Source: Triglochin maritima | Lineage: Eukaryota; Streptophyta; Magnoliopsida; Alismatales; Juncaginaceae | Assembly (NCBI GenBank): GCA_963682175.1 | Contig: OY821782.1 | Location: 32,199,741-32,263,740, forward strand | Reading direction: 5' to 3' | DNA: 64,000 nucleotides | Shown here: piece after piece, positions 55,361-64,000 of the stretch | Position numbering within the stretch: position 1 is the stretch's first letter | Layout: every line of letters starts with the position of its first letter | Translations under genes and position numbers: made by a program | The notes under the pieces: generated by a model | The model's database searches: none | The model's input: the letters and a program-made list of their open reading frames with translations, nothing else | What the model was told of the DNA's origin: nothing

Positions 55361-57351
55361 TGTAATAACCTAATCTAAAACACCTTAATTAACTAAACCT
55401 AAACCTAATTAACCTAATTAAGCCGTGATTAGTGAAGGATGAGGTGTTGGAAGGAGAAAGAAAGAGTTGGTGAATTTTAATTGGGTTTGGAAGAGGTGGA
55501 GTTGGATAAGAATTGGATTTCCTATATATTGGAAGGTAAAGCTAATCTAAAAACGTTTTCTTCTTCTTCCTTATCAATCAACAGAGAAAGTGAGAGAGGG
55601 TTTTGGTGAAGAAGAAGAAGGAGAGAAGAAGAAGAGGAGAAGAAGGTGAAGTGTTGGGTTGAAGTAGCCAAAGCTTGGGAGACATCTACAACCATCGAAA
55701 AGGTATGCCAAGTCTTCATATTAACTCCCCAAGAGGTGTGGGAGTGTAGAGGACGGCGTTGGTGCCGTTTCTCCGGTGAAAACCCTACTAGACGGAGGTT
55801 GAAGACGACTGGTTCGGTCGACCGTTGGGTGTTTCGGTCGACCGAACAACGTCTAAATGATGCCTGTCCAGTAGGAAGATGTATTGTTCGGTCGACCGGT
55901 AGTTGGGTCGGTCGACCGATATTTATAAATATTAACTTTGTTCCCGGAACGGTCGAACGATGTCTGTGAGACGGTCGACCGTTATGCCAAATTTAAGCGG
56001 GAAAATAAAGGGTTATATTAGCCGGTCGACCGGTGTTGTTTCGGTCGACCGAACCCAGTAGATAGGTTAGACAGGCCTTCGGCCGACCGAGTGTGTGTCT
56101 CGGTCGACCGAACTGCGCAAGGTCGGTTCGAGCGTTGACCATCTAAACGGTCGACCGCTCTGGATCCGGTCGACCGACCGCGTGCAGTTGTCCTGTAGTG
56201 AAGTGCTTGTTGATCCAGTTAACCGGAAGAGTTCCGGTCGACCGAATTCAGTGGGCAGGATTCATGCAGGCATTCTTATCGGTTGAACGGACCCTGGTTC
56301 GACCGACAGGATATATATGTATATAAAATGTATAGCATAGACCTTCCAAACGGTCGACTGCTAGATGACTTTTGTTCGACCAATTGGTAGGTATTTCGGT
56401 TGGCGTGGTTCGACCGGTAGACTTGTTTGTACAGTATCGTGTACTGTGTGGGGGACCGGTTGACCGGTGTGCTTTTAGTGGTTGACCGATCTGCCGCAGG
56501 TTGGTGGATTTATCCACACGTGAGCCGTCGATGTCAGGTCGACTACCGGCTCTGAGGCGACGGTTGATTACCGGCTTTGAGAGCTACGGATTTCACCTTC
56601 GACGAAGGCGTATTATTGTACTACCTTTTTCCTCTCTTACCGAGCGGGGTGTGAGGGATGTGTACCGTAAACCTTGGGCAGTTTGCGAGGGTTTAGCGGT
56701 AGGCCGAGGATGTTCCGGCAGGGTGCGCGCTAGGCGACTCTTGGGGGAGCAGTGGCTGTCGTCTGACCCGAGTTGTGTATTCGGCGGGCTGACTCGCTCC
56801 TTGGGTGCGGCGTGTACCGGGGGTTCCTTCCTGCACTTTTTGGGGAGCAGTGGTGTCGACTGACCCTTGTGAGGCAGTGGTGGACTGACTTGACCCTAGT
56901 GGCAGGAGTGGTTCAGTGCCGCGGAGGCGGTGAGGGCATTATTGTGGGCCCGATGTGGATGATCATGTGCATAGCATTGCATTGTCTTTAATTCCTTTTT
57001 ATATTTTTAGGAGGTTTGGTATACGGGGTTCCTGCAGGGAACTCAGGCATGTTTGTTTGTTTTCATTTCAGGTAGCGAGCAGGTCTAGAGTCAGGTGGTG
57101 ACCGAGGACGGTGCCTCCGGGATTAGATCCTGTTCTCTTTAGTAGCTTCTTTTGTTTGAGGTAGTGATTACATGTACATTCACTTTTGTTGTAATCACAG
57201 TTGACTCATTTATATAGTTTGACTTCCACGTGGGTCTGTATCTTATATATTTTATATATATATGTTGGTTTGTTTCCCGTGACGTGCCCTGTGTTGACCG
57301 TTGACGGTCTTTATTATTGTTTAAATTTTCCGCTGTTTCGGGTACGTTACA
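55361..57351 (+). repeat. 5' LTR of the chromovirus
   Basis: It contains a possible TATA box, CTATATATTGG, near 55522-55532 and a second TA-rich stretch near 56310-56330. Between 55815 and 56244 lie about eleven perfect CGGTCGACCG palindromes, with degenerate ones to about 56480. Relative to the first TATA box the cluster would be in the transcribed part; relative to the second it would be mostly upstream. Confidence 0.93.
55815..56480. repeat. CGGTCGACCG palindrome cluster in chromovirus LTR
   Basis: Perfect decamers often extend to 12 bp (TCGGTCGACCGA, CCGGTCGACCGG). Perfect copies run from 55815 to 56244, followed by mutated forms such as CGGTCGACTG and GGTTGACCGG. Several variants differ by a single transition at the CpG-flanked core, as decay of methylated sites would give. 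The partner cluster in the 3' LTR is at 62421-63086. Confidence 0.93.
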
Positions 57352-57354
57352 ATT

Positions 57355-57366
57355 TGGTATCAGAGC
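57355..57366 (+). other. Primer-binding site (tRNA-iMet type)
   Basis: TGGTATCAGAGC begins three bases after the 5' LTR end. Confidence 0.95.
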
Positions 57367-57474
57367 GTTGATCTCGGCGTACTTGTCCAAAGAAACCACC
57401 TTTGAGTTAGGAGTTAGGTCTAGAGGATCATGCATGCACAGATTATATTGATATTGTCTTGTTTTCCTTGGCAG

Positions 57475-60400
57475 ATGCCTCCTAGACGGGGGAAGGCCGT
57501 TGCCCATACTCGTGGTGAGAGTGAGACTGCGAGCGATGAGGCTTGGGAGGATGAGCGTCGGACGTTGTTCGATACGGTCAGACGTCTGACGGAGATGCTA
57601 CAGCAGCCGATGGCACAGTCTGGGCAGACGGGGACTGGTGCTATGCATGACCGGTTTATGCGCCAGCATCCACCTACCTTTCTGGGGCAGTATGACGCAG
57701 AGGCTGCGGAGGAGTGGATCTTCACGATGCAGAAGATCTTCAGTGCCATTGGTTGTCCTCCAGAGGCGAGAGTGGGCCTGGCTACTTATGTTTTGGGCGG
57801 TGCTGCGTCCAACTGGTGGAGGTCCACATCTGCAGTGGTGTTTGCGGACAGAGATGATATAGCCTGGGAGGAGTTCGTTGGCGAGTTCAACGAGCAGTAT
57901 TTTCCGCAGCATGTCCAGGATGAGAAGAGGGAGGAGTTTCTGAGTCTTCAGCAGGGAGACAGGACCCTGGCAGGCTACATCGGGAAGTTCAACGCCCTAG
58001 AGCGTTACTGTCCCGAGATGTATATCACACAGGAGCAGAGAGCAGGGAAGTTCGTCCGAGGGCTCCGGAAGCAGTTGAGGACGAAGGTGCTGACACATAT
58101 GCCACGCACATTAGCTGATGCTGTGAAGAGTGCTACTGTTCTTGATCGTGACTACAGAGAGAACTACCAGGATGAGAGGAGGCCATCGGGTAGGTTCCTT
58201 GGGAGGCCAGGAGGTCAGACTGGAGGGAATCCGGGCAAGAGGCCCCGATTCGAGAGAGCAGGAGTTGCAGTACCACGACCTGAGCCTTGTGGTACTTGTG
58301 GGAGGTTTCACTCCGGGCCGTGCTTCACCCCCGGAGCATGTCATGGGTGTGGCCAGCTGGGTCACTTTATTAGGAGCTGTCCGAGCCGAGGAGCTGGACC
58401 GAGCAGACCACTGGGGTTACCAGCACCGAGCAGAGGTGGAGGCGGAGGTAGACCACCTGTTAGGCCACAGCAGGGACAGCGCACCAGCAGAGTTTACACC
58501 ATCCAGGCAGAGGAGGCTCGTGATGGAGGTGCTGTCGTGGAAGGTACGCTTCTTGTCGCAGGTTCAGTAGCTAGGGTGCTCTTTGATTGTGGCGCGACAC
58601 ACTCGTTCATCTCAGAGCGATTTGCGGGAGTGTTGGGCTGTACCCTTGCGATGTTGACTGCCACTTTGGAGGTCAGCACACCCCTGGGTCTGGTGGGCAC
58701 TGTGGGGAGATTTGTCCCCGGCGCCACGGTTGTTTCGGGAGATCAGGAGTTTCCGGCAGACCTGGTCTTGCTACCGATGGAGGACTTTGACGTCATACTT
58801 GGGATGGATTGGCTGTCCCAATATGATGTTCGAGTCTTGTGCCGTGAGAAGAAGATTTTGATCCCGAGGAAGGGTTTGCCTGATATTCTGATTAGAGGGA
58901 TCAGAAGCAGAGGGGGCCGCATTATTGTATCTGCTGTGAGAGCTCAGAAACTGTTACAGCAGGGATGTGCAGCGTTTCTGGCGACACTTGTGGTTGCGGA
59001 GGTAGAGTCTCAGAGGCTAGAGGACATTGAGGTGGTGCAGGAGTACGCTGATGTTTTTCCAGCAGAGATTCCAGGTTTACCACCACACCGGGAGTTGGAG
59101 TTCGGCATTGAGTTGGTAGCTGGCACTACACCACAGTCGAAGGCTCCATACTGGATGGCACCTGCTGAGTTGACAGAGTTGAAGAAGCAGTTGCAGGAGT
59201 TGATGGACTCTGGATTTATCAGACCGAGTGTTTCGCCTTGGGGTGCACCAGTTTTGTTTGTGAAGAAGAAGGACGGATCCTTGAGGATGTGCATAGACTA
59301 CAGGATGCTGAACCAGGTGACGGTGAAGAATAGGTATCCCTTACCTAGGATCGAGGACCTCTTTGACCAGCTGCAGTCAGCGAAGGTTTTCTCGAAGATT
59401 GACCTGCGTTCAGGATATCACCAGTTGAGGATCCGAGATGAGGACATCCAGAAGACAGCCTTCAGGACGAGATATGGACACTATGAGTTCTTGGTGATGC
59501 CATTTGGATTGACGAATGCTCCGGCAGCATTCATGGATCTGATGCACCGGACATTCAGGCAGTATATTGATATATTTGTGATTGTCTTCGTGGATGACAT
59601 TTTGATCTATTCGCCAGATGTAGAGCAGCACAGAGAGCATCTGAGGATTGTACTCAGCATCTTGAGGGCTCAGCAGTTATATGCTAAGTTCTCAAAGTGC
59701 GAGTTTTGGTTGGACAGAGTGGCATTCCTCAGACACATTGTATCGGCAGAGGGGATATCAGTGGATCCGGCGAAGGTGGAGGCAGTGACACAGTGGAGGA
59801 CCCCTACGAGTGTGACGGAGATTAGGAGCTTTGTTGGACTGGCGGGTTATTACCGTCGCTTCATCAAAGACTTCTCGAGATTGGCAGCACCACTGACAGC
59901 TTTGACACAGAAGGGAGTCACCTTTGTATGGTCGCAGAAGTGCGAGGACAGCTTTCAGGAGCTGAAGAGATTGTTGACCACAGCACCAGTTTTGTCATTG
60001 CTGAGTGGTACGGGTGGATTCGTGATTTATAGCGATGCTTCAGGTGTTGGCTTAGGATGTGTACTTATGCAGCACAGGAGGGTGATCGCGTACGCATCCA
60101 GACAGCTGAAGGTTCATGAGAGGAATTACCTGACACATGATTTGGAGTTAGCAGCAGTAGTTCACGCACTGAAGACCTGGAGACACTATCTTTATGGCGA
60201 GCAGTTCGAGGTGTTTACAGATCATCAGAGTCTGAAGTACCTGTTCTCGCAGAAGGAGCTGAACATGAGGCAGCGCAGATGGCTTGAGTTCATTAAGGAC
60301 TACGATTTCACTATCTCTTACCATCCGGGGAAGGCGAACACAGTTGCAGACGCTTTGAGCCGGAAGGTGGAGGTATCAGTAGCAGGCCTATGCATTCAGG

Positions 60401-60492
60401 AGTGGCGACTGCTGGAGTCTTTAGCAGAGTGGAGACCATTTGCAGATAGTTCTGAGGGTGCAGTGATTGCAGGATTGAGAGTAGAGCCTTAG
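57475..60492 (+). CDS. Chromovirus gag-protease-RT-RNase H polyprotein
   Basis: I place the start at ATG 57475 (MPPRRGKAV), the usual gag opening, rather than the in-frame ATG at 57430. Gag follows ([13 protein letters not shown] ... SNWWRS ... FNEQYFPQ), then a zinc knuckle, [14 protein letters not shown] (58339 onward). The aspartic protease has DCGATHSF at 58585, where most relatives have D(S/T)G. Reverse transcriptase shows [20 protein letters not shown] and the catalytic FVDDILIYS (near 59587). RNase H shows [24 protein letters not shown] and [10 protein letters not shown]. The frame ends at TAG 60490-60492, and the integrase continues in the same frame beyond. The product makes particles and copies the RNA genome. 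Confidence 0.93.
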   Translation: MPPRRGKAVAHTRGESETASDEAWEDERRTLFDTVRRLTEMLQQPMAQSGQTGTGAMHDRFMRQHPPTFLGQYDAEAAEEWIFTMQKIFSAIGCPPEARVGLATYVLGGAASNWWRSTSAVVFADRDDIAWEEFVGEFNEQYFPQHVQDEKREEFLSLQQGDRTLAGYIGKFNALERYCPEMYITQEQRAGKFVRGLRKQLRTKVLTHMPRTLADAVKSATVLDRDYRENYQDERRPSGRFLGRPGGQTGGNPGKRPRFERAGVAVPRPEPCGTCGRFHSGPCFTPGACHGCGQLGHFIRSCPSRGAGPSRPLGLPAPSRGGGGGRPPVRPQQGQRTSRVYTIQAEEARDGGAVVEGTLLVAGSVARVLFDCGATHSFISERFAGVLGCTLAMLTATLEVSTPLGLVGTVGRFVPGATVVSGDQEFPADLVLLPMEDFDVILGMDWLSQYDVRVLCREKKILIPRKGLPDILIRGIRSRGGRIIVSAVRAQKLLQQGCAAFLATLVVAEVESQRLEDIEVVQEYADVFPAEIPGLPPHRELEFGIELVAGTTPQSKAPYWMAPAELTELKKQLQELMDSGFIRPSVSPWGAPVLFVKKKDGSLRMCIDYRMLNQVTVKNRYPLPRIEDLFDQLQSAKVFSKIDLRSGYHQLRIRDEDIQKTAFRTRYGHYEFLVMPFGLTNAPAAFMDLMHRTFRQYIDIFVIVFVDDILIYSPDVEQHREHLRIVLSILRAQQLYAKFSKCEFWLDRVAFLRHIVSAEGISVDPAKVEAVTQWRTPTSVTEIRSFVGLAGYYRRFIKDFSRLAAPLTALTQKGVTFVWSQKCEDSFQELKRLLTTAPVLSLLSGTGGFVIYSDASGVGLGCVLMQHRRVIAYASRQLKVHERNYLTHDLELAAVVHALKTWRHYLYGEQFEVFTDHQSLKYLFSQKELNMRQRRWLEFIKDYDFTISYHPGKANTVADALSRKVEVSVAGLCIQEWRLLESLAEWRPFADSSEGAVIAGLRVEP

Positions 60493-61917
60493 ACAGTATC
60501 AGCAGTGATTCATGCTCAGACTACAGATGAGGAGTTGAGCAGTTTGTTACAGTTAGCTGCCAGAGATGGATCAGACTTCAGAGTTGGAGTGGATGGAGGT
60601 CTGAGATTCAGAGATCGTATTTGGGTGCCGAAGACAGAGGACCTGAGACATGATATCATGGAGGAGGCACACAGATCGAGGTATTCCATTCATCCAGGGA
60701 GCACCAAGATGTACAAAGATCTGCAGCGGAACTTCTGGTGGCGAGGTATGAAGAAGGACGTTGCAGACTTTGTGTCGAGGTGTTTGGTCTGTCAGCAGGT
60801 GAAGATCGAGCATCAGAGACCAGCATGGCAGATGCAGAGGATTGAGTTGCCCGAGTGGAAGTGGGAGCACGTGACGATGGATTTTGTTACGGGGCTACCG
60901 AAGACACGGAGATTCCACGATGCGATTTGGGTTATAGTCGATCGACTGACCAAGTCGGCGCATTTCTTAGCTATTAAGACCACACTTGCTCTGGAGGGTC
61001 TAGCTAAGTTATATATTGAGGAGATTGTCAGACTTCATGGTGTACCAGTCAGTATCATTTCGGACAGAGATCCCAGATTCACTTCGAGATTTTGGGAGAG
61101 TCTACACAGAGCACTGGGAACACGTCTGAAGTTTAGCACAGCTTTCCACCCACAGACAGATGGCCAGTCAGAACGGACGATACAGACATTGGAGGACATG
61201 CTGAGAGCGTGTACACTGGACTGGGCCGGGCATTGGGACGAGCATTTACCGCTGATCGAGTTCGCCTACAACAACAGCTACCACTCGAGTATTGGGATGG
61301 CACCCTATGAGGCATTATACGGGAGACCGTGTAGATCGCCGGTATGCTGGAGTGATGTGGGCGAGAGACAGCTAGTTGGACCTGACATTATCCAGTTGTA
61401 TTCAGAGAAGGTCGACGTGATTCGGAGACGACTAGCTACGGCGCAGAGCAGGCAGAAGAGTTATGCTGATACGCGTAGGCGTGAGCTGACTTTTGATGTA
61501 GGAGATCATGTCTTCCTGAAGATCTCGCCTTCCAGAGGGGTGATGAGATTCGGGAAGAAGGGGAAGCTGAGTCCGAGGTATGTCGGACCTTTTGAGATAT
61601 TGGATCGGGTCGGTGAGGTGGCATATAGGATTGCACTACCGCCACAGTTCGCAGGACTTCACAACGTCTTCCATGTTTCTATGCTGAGGAAGTACGTGGC
61701 CGATCCAGCTCATGTGATAGAGATATCAGTACCGGAGATCCAGCAGGATTTGTCATTAGATGAGAGACCAGTTGAGATTGTGGATCAGATGGTACATCAG
61801 CTCAGGAGGAGAGCGATTCCGATGGTGAAGGTCAGGTGGCAGCATCACACTGTCAGAGAGGCTACCTGGGAGATCGAGGAGGATGTCAGGAAGCAGTATC
61901 CAGAGTTGTTCCGGTAA
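60493..61917 (+). CDS. Chromovirus integrase with C-terminal chromodomain
   Basis: This is the in-frame continuation of pol past the TAG at 60490. There is no ATG at its start; the first start-like codon is GTG at 60505. The zinc-binding HHCC region contains CLVCQQVK. The DDE core shows TMDFVTGLPK, SIISDRDPRF and SERTIQTLEDML, with all three acidic residues present. After GKLSPRYVGPFEIL and HNVFHVSMLRKY, a chromodomain-like segment follows (VKVRWQHHTVREATWEIEED). Integrase inserts the DNA copy. Chromodomains of this type are thought to guide insertion to heterochromatin. It would be made only by readthrough of the TAG, or not at all. Confidence 0.88.
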   Translation, partial: TVSAVIHAQTTDEELSSLLQLAARDGSDFRVGVDGGLRFRDRIWVPKTEDLRHDIMEEAHRSRYSIHPGSTKMYKDLQRNFWWRGMKKDVADFVSRCLVCQQVKIEHQRPAWQMQRIELPEWKWEHVTMDFVTGLPKTRRFHDAIWVIVDRLTKSAHFLAIKTTLALEGLAKLYIEEIVRLHGVPVSIISDRDPRFTSRFWESLHRALGTRLKFSTAFHPQTDGQSERTIQTLEDMLRACTLDWAGHWDEHLPLIEFAYNNSYHSSIGMAPYEALYGRPCRSPVCWSDVGERQLVGPDIIQLYSEKVDVIRRRLATAQSRQKSYADTRRRELTFDVGDHVFLKISPSRGVMRFGKKGKLSPRYVGPFEILDRVGEVAYRIALPPQFAGLHNVFHVSMLRKYVADPAHVIEISVPEIQQDLSLDERPVEIVDQMVHQLRRRAIPMVKVRWQHHTVREATWEIEEDVRKQYPELFR

Positions 61918-61953
61918 GTCATTTGTTTCGAATTTCGCGGACGAAATTCTTTT

Positions 61954-61965
61954 AAGGAGGGTAGA
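61954..61965 (+). other. Polypurine tract of the chromovirus
   Basis: AAGGAGGGTAGA lies directly before the 3' LTR start at 61967, the expected plus-strand primer. Confidence 0.85.
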
Positions 61966-61966
61966 T

Positions 61967-63957
61967 TGTAATAACCTAATCTAAAACACCTTAATTAACT
62001 AAACCTAAACCTAATTAACCTAATTAAGCCTTGATTAGTGAAGGATGAGGTGTTGGAAGGAGAAAGAAAGAGTTGGTGAATTTTAATTGGGTTTGGAAGA
62101 GGTGGAGTTGGATAAGAATTGGATTTCCTATATATTGGAAGGTAAAGCTAATCTAAAAACGTTTTCTTCTTCTTCCTTATCAATCAACAGAGAAAGTGAG
62201 AGAGGGTTTTGGTGAAGAAGAAGAAGGAGAGAAGAAGAAGAGGAGAAGAAGGTGAAGTGTTGGGTTGAAGTAGCCAAAGCTTGGGAGACATCTACAACCA
62301 TCGAAAAGGTATGCCAAGTCTTCATATTAACTCCCCAAGAGGTGTGGGAGTGTAGAGGACGGCGTTGGTGCCGTTTCTCCGGTGAAAACCCTACTGGACG
62401 GAGGTTGAAGACGACTGGTTCGGTCGACCGTTGGGTGTTTCGGTCGACCGAACAGCGTCTAAATGATGCCTGTCCAGTAGGAAGATGTATTGTTCGGTCG
62501 ACCGGTAGTTGGGTCGGTCGACCGATATTTATAAATATTAACTTTGTTCCCGGAACGGTCGAACGATGTCTGTGAGACGGTCGACCGTTATGCCAAATTT
62601 AAGCGGGAAAATAAAGGGTTACATTAGCCGGTCGACCGGTGTTGTTTCGGTCGACCGAACCCAGTAGATAGGTTAGACAGGCCTTCGGCCGACCGAGTGT
62701 GTGTCTCGGTCGACCGAACTGCGCAAGGTCGGTTCGAGCGTTGACCATCTAAACGGTCGACCGCTCTGGATCCGGTCGACCGACCGCGTGCAGTTTTCCT
62801 GTAGTGAAGTGCTTGTTGATCCGGTTAACCGGAAGAGTTCCGGTCGACCGAATTCAGTGGGCAGGATTCATGCAGGCATTCTTATCGGTTGAACGGACCC
62901 TGGTTCGACCGACAGGATATATATGTATATAAAATGTATAGCATAGACCTTCCAAACGGTCGACTGCTAGATGACTTTTGTTCGACCAATTGGTAGGTAT
63001 TTCGGTTGGCGTGGTTCGACCGGTAGACTTGTTTGTACAGTACCGTGTACTGTGTGGGGGACCGGTTGACCGGTGTGCTTTTAGCGGTTGACCGATCTGC
63101 CGCAGGTTGGTGGATTTATCCACACGCGAGCCGTCGATGTCAGGTCGACTACCGGCTCCGAGGTGACGGTTGATTACCGGCTTTGAGAGCTACGGATTTC
63201 ACCTTCGACGAAGGCGTATTATTGTACTACCTTTTTCCTCTCTTACCGAGCGGGGTGTGAGGGATGTGTACCGTAAACCTTGGGCAGTTTGCGAGGGTTT
63301 AGCGGTAGGCCGAGGATGTTCCGGCAGGGTGCGCGCTAGGCGACTCTTGAGGGAGCAGTGGCTGTCGTCTGACCCGAGTTGTGTATTCGGCGGGCTGACT
63401 CACTCCTTGGGTGCGGCGTGTACCGGGGGTTCCTTCCTGCACTTTTTGGGGAGCAGTGGTGTCGACTGACCCTTGTGAGGCAGCGGTGGACTGACTTGAC
63501 CCTAGTGGCAGGAGTGGTTCAGTGCCGCGGAGGCGGTGAGGGCATTATTGTGGGCCCGAGGTGGATGATCATGTGCATAGCATTGCATTGTCTTTAATTC
63601 TTTTTTATATTTTTAGGAGGTTTGGTATACGGGGTTCCTGCAGGGAACTCAGGCATGTTTGTTTGTTTTCATTTCAGGTAGCGAGCAGGTCTAGAGTCAG
63701 GTGGTGACCGAGGACGGTGCCTCCGGGATTAGATCCTGTTCTCTTTAGTAGCTTCTTTTGTTTGAGGTAGTGATTACATGTACATTCACTTTTGTTGTAA
63801 TCACAATTGACTCATTTATATAGTTTGACTTCCACGTGGGTCTATATCTTATATATTTTATATATATATGTTGGTTTGTTTCCCGTGACGTGCCCTGTGT
63901 TAACCGTTGACGGTCTTTATTATTGTTTAAATTTTCCGCTGTTTCGGTTACGTTACA
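61967..63957 (+). repeat. 3' LTR of the chromovirus
   Basis: It is the same length as the 5' LTR and about 99 percent identical by eye. It carries the palindrome cluster at 62421-63086 and ends GTTACA, followed by the TGTAG duplication. Confidence 0.95.
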
Positions 63958-63962
63958 TGTAG

Positions 63963-64000
63963 TGATGTGGCATGACCCAGAAGGTGACAAATCCTTCAAT
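63963..64000. other. Flank beyond the chromovirus
   Basis: Too short to classify. It should be the continuation of the DNA interrupted at 55360. Confidence 0.5.

Larger units (their letters stand above)
55361..63957 (+). mobile_element. Complete Ty3/Gypsy chromovirus (Tekay-like), TSD TGTAG
   Basis: Two 1991-bp LTRs (55361-57351 and 61967-63957) run TGTAATAACC...GTTACA and are flanked by TGTAG at 55356-55360 and 63958-63962. A tRNA-Met primer-binding site (57355-57366) follows the first and an AAGGAGGGTAGA polypurine tract precedes the second. The interior encodes gag, protease, reverse transcriptase, RNase H, integrase and a C-terminal chromodomain in one frame, interrupted by one TAG. By eye the LTRs differ at about 20 positions (about 1 percent), mostly transitions. 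The clade is inferred from chromodomain and organisation. Confidence 0.95.

Overview
The window is nuclear DNA of a flowering plant. The evidence is one intact intron-containing host gene of the Ole e 1/extensin type, LTR retrotransposons primed by initiator-tRNA-Met (TGGTATCAGAGC binding sites), and CACTA, MULE/FAR1-type, hAT-like and Ty3/Gypsy chromovirus sequences. The intergenic DNA is AT-rich. I cannot name the species. About 90 percent of the window is mobile-element sequence in several nested layers.

Layout. 1-5626: a minus-strand Ty1/Copia element, with a full 2.0-kb LTR (738-2740) followed by two tandem 1443-bp units of RNase H end plus truncated LTR. 5749-7519: a decayed minus-strand Gypsy gag-protease with its LTR. 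8441-8909: an ABI5-like bZIP relic. 9218-9605: a plant-mobile-domain relic, next to a 2.95-kb solo LTR (9664-12616, TSD GCACG). 14855-26934: a CACTA element (TSD ACT) with decayed transposase genes. Nested in it is a very young gag-only LTR retrotransposon (17860-23170, TSD AATAG). 28070-29554: the Ole e 1/extensin-family gene, the only convincing functional host gene.

30383-55355 is a chain of three large terminal-inverted-repeat elements (A, B, C) separated only by TA or CT/TA microsatellites. Element A carries captured pieces of an alpha carbonic anhydrase gene and a molybdate transporter (MOT1) gene in opposite orientation. Element B carries two convergent decayed genes: an Ulp1-type cysteine protease and a FAR1-type MULE transposase (FAR1 DNA-binding, DDE and SWIM domains). 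Two introns of these genes, and the space between their 3' ends, are filled with a 21-bp minisatellite built on the core CTTAAAAAGGAAC. Element C is interrupted by a complete, young Ty3/Gypsy chromovirus (55361-63957, TSD TGTAG) whose pol carries one in-frame TAG.

Two themes cut across the families. First, three different LTR families carry clusters of the palindrome CGGTCGACCG, and a fourth LTR-like insertion carries paired CCGCCAATTGGCGG palindromes. Second, element B has phased A-tract arrays exactly filling spliceable introns. Most inactivating stops in the relics fit a single C-to-T or G-to-A change, as expected from decay of methylated transposons.
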